64,000 bases of DNA from Rhodobacteraceae bacterium S2214 (GTDB lineage: Bacteria > Pseudomonadota > Alphaproteobacteria > Rhodobacterales > Rhodobacteraceae): positions 1,524,001-1,588,000 of the forward strand of contig CP081161.1 in the NCBI GenBank assembly GCA_025141675.1, read 5' to 3'. The notes beneath the pieces were generated by a model. The model saw only the letters and a program-made list of their open reading frames with translations, was not told the origin of the DNA and did not search any database. Position numbers and translations under genes: made by a program. Shown here piece by piece: positions 36,114-45,118 of the stretch. Numbering within the stretch: position 1 is the first letter of the stretch; each line of letters starts with the position of its first letter.

Positions 36114-36578
36114 ATGCCCAAAACTATCACGCTGACACATCATTACGATCATCCGCCGCAAGCTGTTTGGGATGTCGCGACCGATTTTGACGCATTTGTT
36201 GAAGCGACGAAGCGGCTTGTGTCGTTCGACGGTTTACCGACGGAGCCTATGTTTGAAGGCCAAAAGATCGATGTGACGTTCCGCCTGTTTGGGAAGCTGC
36301 CGCCGCAGCCTTACCACATGGAATTGGTCGTCTTTGATCCCGAAGCGCACCGTTTTGAAAGCCACGAATATGGTGGTGCGGTGAAGTCGTGGAATCATAC
36401 GTTGACTGTCACAGAAACGGCGACAGGATCGGTCCTGACCGACCGTGTTGAGATTGATGCCGGATGGATGACACCCATTTATGCAGCTTACGGGCGGTTT
36501 ATGTACCGCCAGCGGCATCCTGTCAGAGTGCGGTTGTTGGCGGCTTCAGCCCTTGACCGCGCCGTCGCTGAGACCTGA
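36114..36578 (+). CDS. SRPBCC family (DUF2505-like) protein
   Basis: A 154-residue protein with the START/SRPBCC fold signature: HHYDHPPQAVWDVATDFDAF at the N-terminus, a beta-sheet core, and a long C-terminal helix (GRFMYRQRHPVRVRLLAA). It probably binds a hydrophobic ligand. It lies 15 bases after tupA, so it is co-transcribed with the transporter, but a link to tungstate is not evident. Its 3' end overlaps malG convergently by 33 bases. Confidence 0.82.
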   Translation: MPKTITLTHHYDHPPQAVWDVATDFDAFVEATKRLVSFDGLPTEPMFEGQKIDVTFRLFGKLPPQPYHMELVVFDPEAHRFESHEYGGAVKSWNHTLTVTETATGSVLTDRVEIDAGWMTPIYAAYGRFMYRQRHPVRVRLLAASALDRAVAET

Positions 36579-37436
36579 AACGAGATATTTCTGCGCGATC
36601 AGGAAAACCACTGTGATCGGCAATCCTGACAGAATTGCAGCAGCTGCGAAGTCGCCCCAGAGGTATTGGAATTCGTTCAGGTAAAGCCGCGATCCGACAG
36701 CAAGGGTCATTTGAGATTCTGACCGGATTAGCACGGACGCAATGGGATAGTCGTTGATGAAGCCGATAAAGGCCAGAACGAAGACGACGGACATGATGGG
36801 CACAGCAAGCGGCAAAAAGATGAAACGGAAAGTTTGCCAAGGGGTGGCGCCGTCGATCATCGCCGCTTTGTCGAGGGCTGTGTCGATGCTGTCGAAATAG
36901 CCTTTGATTGTCCAGATATGCAGGGTCACGCCGGACATGTAGATTAACACCAGTGATAGATGGCTGTTCAGGCCGAGCAGGGGGCTTACCTCGCCTAGTG
37001 CGTCGAAGATTGCGTAGATCGCGACGAGCGCGAGCGTTGTCGGGAACATCTGGATCAGGAAGAGCCCGTCGAGCATGGCCGCCTTGCCTTTGATCCGGAT
37101 GCGGCTGAAGGCATAGGCCGAGATCGTGGCGATCATCAGAACGCCGAAGCCCGCGATCAGGCCGATTTTGATTGAATTCCACATCCACAAAAGGACGGGA
37201 TAGGGTGGTGAAACGACTGTGCCGTCTGCGCGCGTATAGTCAAACCCGAAGGCCAGCACCCAGTGTTCGAGGGTCGGGTTTTGCGGGATGATGGAGCCTA
37301 CTGCGAAGTTGCCTTCGCGGAACGAAATCGACAGGACCATCACGAAGGGGAACAGGATCAGCGCCAGAAAACACAGCATGAAACCATGCGCTAGGATTTT
37401 CTTGATGCGGCGCTGGCGGGGGTGTTCAACGATCAT
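36546..37436 (-). CDS. malG: Maltose-type ABC transporter permease MalG
   Basis: A 296-residue permease with six helices; the start MIVEHPRQRRIKKILAHG follows a GGAG site and removes a 17-residue basic extension. The EAA loop AAMIDGATPWQTFRFIFLPLAVPIMS (near 195-220) is the MalK contact, and DFAAAAILSGLPIT lies near the C-terminus. It is the last gene of the minus-strand unit aglA-malE-malF-malG and is separated from malF by 90 bases containing a strong hairpin. Confidence 0.92.
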   Translation of the reverse strand: MIVEHPRQRRIKKILAHGFMLCFLALILFPFVMVLSISFREGNFAVGSIIPQNPTLEHWVLAFGFDYTRADGTVVSPPYPVLLWMWNSIKIGLIAGFGVLMIATISAYAFSRIRIKGKAAMLDGLFLIQMFPTTLALVAIYAIFDALGEVSPLLGLNSHLSLVLIYMSGVTLHIWTIKGYFDSIDTALDKAAMIDGATPWQTFRFIFLPLAVPIMSVVFVLAFIGFINDYPIASVLIRSESQMTLAVGSRLYLNEFQYLWGDFAAAAILSGLPITVVFLIAQKYLVSGLSDGAVKG

Positions 37437-37490
37437 GCTGTGGCTCCGGTTTGGCGGTGTGACGCGCGTGCAAGCACGACGCCCCACCCG

Positions 37491-37514
37491 CCATCCCGCA
37501 GGTTTGCGGGGTGG
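37491..37514 (-). promoter_or_regulatory. Hairpin in the malF-malG intergenic gap
   Basis: A 10-bp stem (CCATCCCGCA with TGCGGGGTGG, one wobble) closed by a GGTT loop, with no T-run. It is placed to protect the upstream malE-malF mRNA from decay or to reduce malG expression. Confidence 0.6.
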
Positions 37515-37526
37515 TATAGGTGTATT

Positions 37527-39053
37527 TCATCGGCCCGCTCTTTTCGCGGCCGCTTTGCGCATTGCGACGAAATTGGCGTAGGAAATCGCTGCGACGACGA
37601 GGAAGATCAGCAGTGTGATTGCCCCCGCAAGACCAAATTGTTGGCCTGCATTGTCGAACGCCAACCGGTAGGTGAAGGACGCAAGGATGTCGGTTTCGCC
37701 CGCCGGAATGATCGTGCCAGGAATGTCGGGCAGGCCGCGTGTCAACAAAAACACCAGCACCATGTTGTTGAAGTTAAACGCAAATGACGCGATTAGCAGT
37801 GGCAAAAAGGGTGGAATGATTTGCGGCAGGGTGATCGTGAAGAAGACCCGCAACGCTGACGCGCCTTCGAGCGCCGCTGCTTTTTTGTGATCTTCCGGCA
37901 CCGATTGCAGGAAGCCCATCGCGAGGAGCATCATGTAGGGGTAGCCGAGCCAAGTGTTGACGATGACCAGCATCGCCCGCGCCAGATTGCCGTCCGTGAA
38001 CCACCGCGGTTCGATGCCGAATAGGCCGTTGAGGATCAGGTTAATTTCGCCGTTGTTCTGGTTGAACAACCCTTTGAACACGAGGATCGAGATGAAGGCC
38101 GGCACCGCGTAGGGCAGAATTAACAGAACGCGGTAGATGGCTTTGAAACGCAAGTGTTCCCACTGCAGGATCACAGCCAGCGTCAGCCCAATCGCAAAGG
38201 TCAGAACGACGGATAAGATCGCGAAAACGAATGTCCAGATGAAGATCGACACCATTGGTTCGCGGATGCCTTCGGAGGTTGCGATCCGTTCGAAATTGTC
38301 TGTGCCGATGTTGACGCGCCAACCCGGTGGGACTTGATCGCCATTCTGGTCCACGAAGAAACCCGTTTCGTGGTCTGCCGTCAAAACAGACCCGTCGCTT
38401 TTGGTCAGCGTGTCGGGGCCAGTCTGCACATAGTCGGGGGTGACTGTGGCGAAGGTGCGCAGGCCCGCGTTTTCAATGGTGCTGCCGTCTGGTGTGATCA
38501 ACGACAGGGCCTGCAAGCCTGTCCGCAGTTTGATCGCGTCGCGCCGTTCAAGCAGGGTTTGCGGTGCATCGGCTGGGACAAGGTTTGCGGTTTGCGTGTC
38601 TTGCAGCGTGACCGGATCGGATAACAATCCGCTGTCTGGTAGCCAAATTCGGTAGCTATCGCCGTCGGGTGCGACGGCGAAGGGTTGTTCTGTGGACGTA
38701 TCGGTGCTGCCGCGCGATGTCAGGACTTCGATGGTTCGTTCGTATGTCAGAAGGTTAAAAGACGAATAGTTCGTGAAGCCGATGTAGATCGTGTAAATCA
38801 CGGGGAATGCGATGAAAATCAGGACGGCGGCAATGCCCGGAAAGATAAACCTGCTGCCATAGAACCGCGTTGCCCCGAAGATGATCGCAAAGCCTGTCGC
38901 CAGCGCCAAAAGGATCGCCCCGAACAGAGGTTGCCCGATTTGGTAAAGGTAGAAAGACCCATAGAGCAACACCAGCGACGCGCACACGACGACCGCAAGG
39001 CGCGGCCAGTCGCGCGTTGAAGCCGAGGGATGTGTTTCGGTCATGGTGCTCAT
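37527..39053 (-). CDS. malF: Maltose-type ABC transporter permease MalF
   Basis: A 508-residue permease. Like E. coli MalF it has extra N-terminal helices and a large periplasmic P2 loop (about residues 95-270), which docks the binding protein and is absent from most sugar permeases. The EAA loop ALEGASALRVFFTITLPQII and preceding helices form the core. The start follows GGGAGGAG. It lies 49 bases after malE. The P2 loop strengthens the assignment to the maltose/maltodextrin group. Confidence 0.95.
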   Translation of the reverse strand: MSTMTETHPSASTRDWPRLAVVVCASLVLLYGSFYLYQIGQPLFGAILLALATGFAIIFGATRFYGSRFIFPGIAAVLIFIAFPVIYTIYIGFTNYSSFNLLTYERTIEVLTSRGSTDTSTEQPFAVAPDGDSYRIWLPDSGLLSDPVTLQDTQTANLVPADAPQTLLERRDAIKLRTGLQALSLITPDGSTIENAGLRTFATVTPDYVQTGPDTLTKSDGSVLTADHETGFFVDQNGDQVPPGWRVNIGTDNFERIATSEGIREPMVSIFIWTFVFAILSVVLTFAIGLTLAVILQWEHLRFKAIYRVLLILPYAVPAFISILVFKGLFNQNNGEINLILNGLFGIEPRWFTDGNLARAMLVIVNTWLGYPYMMLLAMGFLQSVPEDHKKAAALEGASALRVFFTITLPQIIPPFLPLLIASFAFNFNNMVLVFLLTRGLPDIPGTIIPAGETDILASFTYRLAFDNAGQQFGLAGAITLLIFLVVAAISYANFVAMRKAAAKRAGR

Positions 39054-39102
39054 CTATTGCTCCTCCCAAAGCAGGGGCGGCGCGAACGCCGCCCCGTTTG
39101 AT

Positions 39103-40260
39103 TTATTCGCCCAAGATGCGGGATGCCGCGTCGTTCAATGCGTCGGCTGGGGACGCTGCGCCTGTCGTGATGTTCGTCAAAGCAGGTGCCATGGCTGCCC
39201 AGAATGCGCCCATTTCCGGATTGGATGGCATAGGCACGCCATTTGCCGCAACGCTGAGCATACCAGACACAAGCGGGTTGTTCTGTGCTTCGGCGGCGGA
39301 TGCATCAGCCAATGCGCCCAGACCATTTTTCGCGTTCCACGTTGCCAGTCCTTCGTCCGTGGCAAGATAGTTTTCGATCAGTTCAACCGCGAGATCCGCA
39401 TTTGGGGACGCCGCGTTGATGCCCAATGCCTGCACGCCGAGGAAAGGTGGGGATACTTCGCCGTTGACGGTCGGGATCGGTGCCACTGCGAAGTTCAGGC
39501 CTGATGCTTCAAACCCTGCCCATGACCACGGACCGTTCAGGACCATTGCGACTTCGCCGTTGTTCATCGCGCCGTCCATGACGCCGTAGTCCACGCCTTG
39601 TGGCATGACGCCATCGTCGAAGAGCGACTTGAGCACTTCCGCACCCGCAACTGCGCCGTCGGTGTTCACGCCTGTCGCTGACCCGTCATAGCTGCCGTCG
39701 ACCTTTTGGAACGCATAACCGCCACCAGCCATGAGCATCGGCATCGTGAAGTATGTGTTGTTGTAGTCCCAAAGGATCTTTGCGCCGTCCAGTTCGAGGT
39801 CTTTGATTTCTTCAAAGGACGCAGGCGGTGTTTCGATCAGGTCGGTGTTGTAGATCAAGGTCACGGCCTCGACCGCCAATGGGTAACCCCATGTTTTACC
39901 GTCAAATTGCATAGCGCCCATGGCCGCTGGCAGGATGTCTTCGGACCAACTGGCGGATGGTTGCACGGGGCTGATTAGCCCGCCGTTTGCCCATTCGCCG
40001 AAACGGTCGTGCGCCCATAGAACGATGTCCGGGCCATCGCCGGTTGCGGCGGCTTGCTGGTATTTCTGGGGCAGGTCTGGATCGACAACTTCAACGATAA
40101 CTTCGATGCCGAGGTCTTCGGTGAAGCCTGCGGTTGCTTCTAAAAGCGCGTCGCGGTCGCGGTTTGCGCCTGTCCAGATGACGATTTTGCCATCTTCAAA
40201 CGCATAGGCCGGTGCTGCTGTTGCAAGCAAAAGTGCCGTGATTGATAGGGTCTTTTTCAT
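39103..40260 (-). CDS. malE: Maltose/maltodextrin-type binding protein MalE
   Basis: A 385-residue periplasmic protein with a signal peptide (1-20, ending PAYAF). The first strand FEDGKIVIWTGANRDRD, followed by QQAAATGDGPDIVLWAHDRF with conserved Asp, His and Arg, matches the N-lobe of E. coli MalE closely. The C-terminal part carries NGPWSWAGFEASG. It is encoded 18 bases downstream of the alpha-glucosidase gene, so uptake and hydrolysis are co-regulated. Confidence 0.94.
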   Translation of the reverse strand: MKKTLSITALLLATAAPAYAFEDGKIVIWTGANRDRDALLEATAGFTEDLGIEVIVEVVDPDLPQKYQQAAATGDGPDIVLWAHDRFGEWANGGLISPVQPSASWSEDILPAAMGAMQFDGKTWGYPLAVEAVTLIYNTDLIETPPASFEEIKDLELDGAKILWDYNNTYFTMPMLMAGGGYAFQKVDGSYDGSATGVNTDGAVAGAEVLKSLFDDGVMPQGVDYGVMDGAMNNGEVAMVLNGPWSWAGFEASGLNFAVAPIPTVNGEVSPPFLGVQALGINAASPNADLAVELIENYLATDEGLATWNAKNGLGALADASAAEAQNNPLVSGMLSVAANGVPMPSNPEMGAFWAAMAPALTNITTGAASPADALNDAASRILGE

Positions 40261-40278
40261 GGTCTCTCCTCCCAGAGA

Positions 40279-41901
40279 TTAGGTGTTAGAAATTGTGAGC
40301 GGCAGGTCGCCGTCGTGCGTCAGGAATGCAAAACCATTGCCCGGCAAGGACAGGTTGCTGCCATTGTACGTTGCATTGTTTGGTCCGATCATGGTGGCAC
40401 CCGCTGGCACCGTGATGTTCTGCGGATCAGTCGAAAGATTGAACACGCATGTCATGTTTTGTGTGCCGGTTGACCGCGTGAATGCGAGGATTGGTTCGGA
40501 TAGCTGCTGGAATTGCGTCTTGCCGTGGCGCAGCGCGTCGGACGCTTTGCGGAAGGCGATGACGTCTTTGTAGAAGGCCAAGATGCTATCTGGCCCTTGT
40601 TGATCGACGGCTTTCGCGGCTTGCGGCGGTTTGACGGGTAGCCACGGTTTTCCAGTGGAAAATCCTGCGTTTGGTGCGTCTTTTTCCCAAACCATTGGCG
40701 TCCGGCAGCCATCGCGGCCTTTGATCCCGGGCCAATAACGCAGCGCGGGCGGATCTGTCAGTTCTTCGTAAACCAGTTCGGTTTCGGTCAATCCTAGTTC
40801 TTCGCCTTGGTAGATCCCGATTGTGCCTTCGAACGACATCAGCATCGCGGCTGTGAGACGGGCAAAGGTGTCGGTGTCGACAGCGTGGTCGGCCCAGCGG
40901 GTGACATGGCGAAACACGTCGTGATTGCTGAACGACCAGTAAGGGTGGCCGTCTGGCGCGCCTTGTTGAAAACCTTCGACGCAGGATCGCAGGTGGTCGG
41001 CTGTGAATGTGTCGCTGAGCATAGCGAAACTGTACGCCATATGCAGCAGGCCCGACCCGGCGGTGTATTCGCCCATAATGCGGGTCGCGCGATTGCCGCC
41101 TTCGCCGACTTCACCAACCATCATGATATCGTCGTATTGATCGGTCAGCGCGCGAAGTTTGCGTAGGAAATCAAGGTTCTCTGGCCGCGTTTTGTTGTAG
41201 ATATTGTCTTGCATCCCGTACAGATCGGTCGCCATGACCTGTGGGGCGGCCTGTGCTGCGGGATTGCTGCGCAAATCCTGATCGTGGAAATAGTAATTGA
41301 CCGTGTCCAACCGGAAACCGTCCAAGCCGCGATCAAGCCAAAACTTGCACGTTTCCAGAATGGCGTCGATCACGTCGGGGTTGTGAAAGTTAAGATCTGG
41401 TTGCTCAATCAGAAAGTTGTGCAGGTAGTACTGACCGCGCTGCGGATCGAATTCCCACGCGGGCCCGCCGAAATGGCTATGCCAATTTGTCGGCGGGGAC
41501 CCATCGGGAAGGGGATCTGCCCAAACATACCAATCTGCCTTGGCATTGTCGCGCGAGATCCGGGATTCACGGAACCATTCATGCAGATTCGACGTATGTG
41601 ACAGAACCTGATCGGTGATGACTTTCAGCCCAAGTTTATGCGCGGTTTCGATCAAGTGATCGAATTCTTCGAGCGTGCCAAACAGTGGGTCAATCGCCGT
41701 GTAATCAGAGATGTCATACCCCATGTCTTTTTGTGGCGACATGAAGATCGGGGACAGCCAGACGGCGTCCGCGCCTAGTGTCGCGATGTGGGGTAGCCTG
41801 CGGGTAATGCCTGCTAGATCGCCAACGCCGTCACCGTTGTCGTCCTGAAAGGAGCGGGGGTAAATTTGATACACCACCGCATCACGCCACCATTCTCGCA
41901 T
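40279..41901 (-). CDS. GH13 alpha-glucosidase
   Basis: A 540-residue cytosolic glycoside hydrolase that cleaves alpha-1,4 (or related) glucosides after uptake. Starting at MREWWRDAVVYQIYPRSF, Asp199 in GFRLD is the nucleophile, Glu264 in MVGEVGE the acid/base, and Asp328 in SFSNHD the third catalytic Asp. The start used has AAGGG nine bases upstream; ATGs at 41910 and further upstream are alternatives, the latter overlapping the regulatory region. The absence of a signal peptide fits intracellular hydrolysis. Similar to AglA of rhizobia and Roseobacter relatives. Confidence 0.94.
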   Translation of the reverse strand: MREWWRDAVVYQIYPRSFQDDNGDGVGDLAGITRRLPHIATLGADAVWLSPIFMSPQKDMGYDISDYTAIDPLFGTLEEFDHLIETAHKLGLKVITDQVLSHTSNLHEWFRESRISRDNAKADWYVWADPLPDGSPPTNWHSHFGGPAWEFDPQRGQYYLHNFLIEQPDLNFHNPDVIDAILETCKFWLDRGLDGFRLDTVNYYFHDQDLRSNPAAQAAPQVMATDLYGMQDNIYNKTRPENLDFLRKLRALTDQYDDIMMVGEVGEGGNRATRIMGEYTAGSGLLHMAYSFAMLSDTFTADHLRSCVEGFQQGAPDGHPYWSFSNHDVFRHVTRWADHAVDTDTFARLTAAMLMSFEGTIGIYQGEELGLTETELVYEELTDPPALRYWPGIKGRDGCRTPMVWEKDAPNAGFSTGKPWLPVKPPQAAKAVDQQGPDSILAFYKDVIAFRKASDALRHGKTQFQQLSEPILAFTRSTGTQNMTCVFNLSTDPQNITVPAGATMIGPNNATYNGSNLSLPGNGFAFLTHDGDLPLTISNT

Positions 41902-41955
41902 CGTCGTCATCCCTTTTTGATTCGAGGAGACCGTATCAGGTGGTTTCAGAAATTC

Positions 41956-41965
41956 AAAACGTTTT
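41956..41965. promoter_or_regulatory. CG-centred palindrome, probable LacI-family operator
   Basis: AAAACGTTTT is a perfect 10-bp palindrome with a central CG, the hallmark of LacI/GalR-family operators. It sits in the 143-base gap between the alpha-glucosidase gene and the divergent LacI-type regulator gene, so it could control both transcription units. Confidence 0.65.
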
Positions 41966-42044
41966 AAATTGGCATTATGGCTATACAAATGGGAATATAT
42001 TGGTATTTTGGCGGAGTCATTTTAATCGCTTTGAGGTGTCCATT

Positions 42045-43070
42045 GTGGCGACGCTAAAGGAAATCAGTGCTGAGTTGGGGTTGTCCGTTGCGACGGTCAG
42101 TCGTGCCCTGAACGGATTTCCAGAGGTCAACGTCAAGACGCGGACTAAGGTTCAAGAAACGGCTGCGCGGCTGGGTTACAAGCCGAACAGAGTGGCGCAA
42201 CGGCTCGTGACAGGGCGATCCGGCATGGTCGGAATGATCGTGAAGATCAAACCGGATATGAGTGCTGATCAGACGTTTTTCGAAATCCTGACGGGACTGA
42301 CCGCCGCGCTTTCTGCGCATGATGTCGACTTGGTGCTTGCGGTTGATCAGGGCGGCGATCCAGTGAAGCCATACGAGAAAATGCTTGAGCGCGATATCTT
42401 GGACGGCTTCATTCTGAACGCATCTGCGCCGAACGATCCGCGTGTCGATTTCCTGCTTAAGATGGGCATTCCGTTTGTTTTGCACGGGCAGGATCGTGTC
42501 GATCCCCGGTATCCATTTTATGACATCGACAATAGGGCGGTGTCGGCCGATGGCGTGAATATGTTAGAGGCGTTGGGTCACCGCGCGATTGCGCTTATCA
42601 ACGGTGGGTTGCATCACGCCTTTGCGGTGGAACGTCTTGCTGGGTTCGAAGAAGCGATGACATCGCGTGGTCTGGAGGTCGTTGTTGAAAACGGCGCTGT
42701 TCTTGAAACGCATGGCTATATGGCTGCGCTGAACATGCTGAACGGGGCTACGCCGCCGACCGCGTTCATGTGTGCGTCGACCGTTGTTGCAGATGGTGTC
42801 ATTCGGGCAATCCGCGATCGCGGACTGCGTGTGCCAGAGGATGTGTCGGTCATGGCGCACGACGACGCGTTGCCATTGACTCGCGCGATTAACTTTGACC
42901 CTGCCTTAACAGTGACGCGCGCGCCCTTGCGCGATGCATGTGGTCCGCTGGCGGATATCCTAACGGACCATTTGCAAGGTAAACCCTTGAAAGAATGCCA
43001 AGTTCTGGTGAAAGCCGAACTGATTGTGCGCGGCTCCACGGGGCCTGCGCCGAAGGAGAAATCATGTTAG
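42045..43070 (+). CDS. LacI-family transcriptional regulator of the alpha-glucoside locus
   Basis: A 341-residue repressor. The helix-turn-helix TLKEISAELGLSVATVSRALNGF occupies residues about 3-25; this requires a GTG start behind TTGAGG rather than the ATG 35 codons upstream, which would put a foreign tail before the DNA-binding domain. The hinge helix NRVAQRLVTGRS follows, then a periplasmic-binding-protein-like effector domain. It probably senses a glucoside and controls itself, malK and the divergent glucosidase-malEFG unit. It overlaps malK by seven bases. Confidence 0.93.
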   Translation: MATLKEISAELGLSVATVSRALNGFPEVNVKTRTKVQETAARLGYKPNRVAQRLVTGRSGMVGMIVKIKPDMSADQTFFEILTGLTAALSAHDVDLVLAVDQGGDPVKPYEKMLERDILDGFILNASAPNDPRVDFLLKMGIPFVLHGQDRVDPRYPFYDIDNRAVSADGVNMLEALGHRAIALINGGLHHAFAVERLAGFEEAMTSRGLEVVVENGAVLETHGYMAALNMLNGATPPTAFMCASTVVADGVIRAIRDRGLRVPEDVSVMAHDDALPLTRAINFDPALTVTRAPLRDACGPLADILTDHLQGKPLKECQVLVKAELIVRGSTGPAPKEKSC

Positions 43071-44134
43071 ATGCCACCACACCTGCCGCGCTTGCGATCC
43101 AAGGTCTGAAAAAAGCTTATGGCGCCGTCGAAGTCCTGCACGACATTGATGTGACGATGGCCGAACGCGAGTTTCTTGTTCTGGTTGGCCCATCCGGCTG
43201 TGGGAAATCGACGCTGCTGAATTGCATCGCGGGGCTTGAGGAAATTACAGGCGGCGATCTGCTGATTGGCGGGCGCAACGTGACGGACGTGCCGCCCAAA
43301 GACCGTGATATCGCGATGGTTTTCCAATCATATGCGCTTTATCCGACGATGACGGTTGGCGAGAATATCGGCTTTGGGATGCGTATTCGGAAGGTGGCGA
43401 AGGCCACGATGGATGCGCGGATCAATGAGGTCGCGGCGCTTTTGCAGATTGATCATTTGCTTGATCGTTTGCCGTCACAGCTGTCTGGTGGTCAACGGCA
43501 GCGGGTCGCGATGGGGCGAGCGTTGGTGCGCGATCCGAAGCTATTTCTGTTTGATGAACCGCTGTCTAATCTAGATGCGAAGCTGCGCGTTGAGATGCGG
43601 GCAGAGATCAAGCGGCTGCACAAAACCACAAATGCGAGCATTGTGTATGTGACGCATGATCAGATCGAGGCCATGACATTGGCGACGCGCATTGTCGTTC
43701 TAAAGGACGGGTTTGTGCAGCAAATTGGGACACCGCAAGAGATTTACGACACGCCTGCAAATACATTTGTTGCGGACTTCATGGGTTCACCGCCAATGAA
43801 TTTGGTCCCTGCGACAGTAAATGCGGCAGGGGTGCAGGTCGGCGAAACGGTCTTGGGCGCTGACACAACCGATCTGCCGGAAAAGGTGATCCTTGGAATT
43901 CGGCCAGAGCATTTTCAGATCGCGACAGGCACGCCGGATCTAACGGTGACGCCGACCTTGATCGAAAATACCGGCGCGGAATGCTACCTTAATTTTATGA
44001 TCAACGGCGTGCAGGGCACCGCACGTTTGCCCGGACGATTGGACGAGGCGGATTTGTCGCCGCGGGGGCTTCAGATTGCACCTGGTGCGATGTGCTTTTT
44101 CGATACGACGACATCTGAACGCATCGCGCGATAG
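43064..44134 (+). CDS. malK: Sugar ABC transporter ATP-binding protein (MalK/UgpC type)
   Basis: A 356-residue ATPase. Walker A VGPSGCGKSTLL, Q-loop MVFQSYALYPTMTV, signature LSGGQRQRVAMG and Walker B FLFDEPLSNLD are intact, followed by the C-terminal TOBE/MOP regulatory domain (ILGIRPEHFQI onward). The ATG after GAAGGAGAA is chosen; it overlaps the regulator stop by seven bases, so the two are coupled. It completes the MalEFG transporter although it is on the other strand. Confidence 0.93.
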   Translation: MLDATTPAALAIQGLKKAYGAVEVLHDIDVTMAEREFLVLVGPSGCGKSTLLNCIAGLEEITGGDLLIGGRNVTDVPPKDRDIAMVFQSYALYPTMTVGENIGFGMRIRKVAKATMDARINEVAALLQIDHLLDRLPSQLSGGQRQRVAMGRALVRDPKLFLFDEPLSNLDAKLRVEMRAEIKRLHKTTNASIVYVTHDQIEAMTLATRIVVLKDGFVQQIGTPQEIYDTPANTFVADFMGSPPMNLVPATVNAAGVQVGETVLGADTTDLPEKVILGIRPEHFQIATGTPDLTVTPTLIENTGAECYLNFMINGVQGTARLPGRLDEADLSPRGLQIAPGAMCFFDTTTSERIAR

Positions 44135-44166
44135 GGCTTCTACGCCGATGTGATGCGAAGCTAGTT

Positions 44167-44185
44167 GCGAATGCTTCTCATTAAC
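44167..44185 (+). promoter_or_regulatory. Fur/Mur-like box upstream of the Mn/Fe transporter operon
   Basis: GCGAATGCTTCTCATTAAC matches 13 of 19 positions of the classical Fur consensus, including the AATG...CATT core inverted repeat. It lies 48 bases before the start of the binding-protein gene. In Rhodobacterales a Fur-family manganese regulator (Mur) controls such operons. Confidence 0.6.
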
Positions 44186-44233
44186 GCTATCTCAATTCTG
44201 AGTTTACTTGGATTGAGGCGATACATCGTGACC

Positions 44234-45118
44234 ATGCGACTTTTGACGACCACGTGTTTGGCGACGCTGCTGGCAACCGGGGCCCATGCGGATCGCCTAA
44301 AAGTAGTGACGACCTTCACCGTTCTGGCCGACATGGTGCAGAACGTGGCGGGGGATGCGGCGGACGTCGTTTCGATCACCAAACCGGGGGCTGAAATCCA
44401 CGGGTACGAGCCGACACCGCAGGATTTGGTCCGCGCCATTGACGCTGATTTGATCCTTTGGAACGGGCTGAACCTAGAGTTATGGTTCGAACAGTTCTTG
44501 GCGAATTTGGGCGAAAAACCGTCTGTGACGTTAACGGACGGGATTGATCCGATTTCGATTGCAGAAGGTGCCTACGAAGGCAAAGCCAACCCGCATGCGT
44601 GGATGGGGTTGGATAATGCGCTGATCTACATCGATAATATCGAAGCGGCTTTGGCTGAATATGATCCGGAAAATGCGGACGTCTATACCGAGAATGCGGA
44701 TGTATATCGAACAGCTTTGCAGGACACGATTGCGCCGCTACGCGAACAGATTGCGCAAATTCCCGAGGAAGAGCGTTGGCTTGTTACCTGCGAAGGTGCG
44801 TTTAGCTATCTGGCCCGCGATTTCGGGATGAAGGAATTGTATTTGTGGCCGATGAACGCCGATGCGATTGGCACGCCGCAACAAGTGCGCGGTGTCATCG
44901 ATGGTGTCCGTGACAACGATATTCCGGTCGTTTTCTGCGAAAGCACGGTGAATACATCACCTGCGGAACAAGTCGCGCGCGAGACGGGGTCGACTTTTGG
45001 CGGCGTGCTTTATGTTGATAGCTTAAGCGCAGAGGGCGGGCCGGTGCCGACCTACCTTGATCTGTTGCGTGTGACATCTGAAACAATCGTGGCTGGCCTC
45101 AATGCTGATGAAGACTGA
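44234..45118 (+). CDS. sitA: Mn/Fe ABC transporter substrate-binding protein (SitA type)
   Basis: A 294-residue cluster A-I binding protein with a signal peptide (1-19, ending GAHA). Probable metal ligands: His in [10 protein letters not shown], His in ANPHAWMG, Glu in [14 protein letters not shown] and Asp in [11 protein letters not shown]. Glu rather than His at the third position favours Mn(II)/Fe(II) over zinc. The start is chosen for the signal peptide. It is the first gene of a four-gene operon and overlaps the ATPase gene by 11-17 bases. Confidence 0.92.
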   Translation: MRLLTTTCLATLLATGAHADRLKVVTTFTVLADMVQNVAGDAADVVSITKPGAEIHGYEPTPQDLVRAIDADLILWNGLNLELWFEQFLANLGEKPSVTLTDGIDPISIAEGAYEGKANPHAWMGLDNALIYIDNIEAALAEYDPENADVYTENADVYRTALQDTIAPLREQIAQIPEEERWLVTCEGAFSYLARDFGMKELYLWPMNADAIGTPQQVRGVIDGVRDNDIPVVFCESTVNTSPAEQVARETGSTFGGVLYVDSLSAEGGPVPTYLDLLRVTSETIVAGLNADED

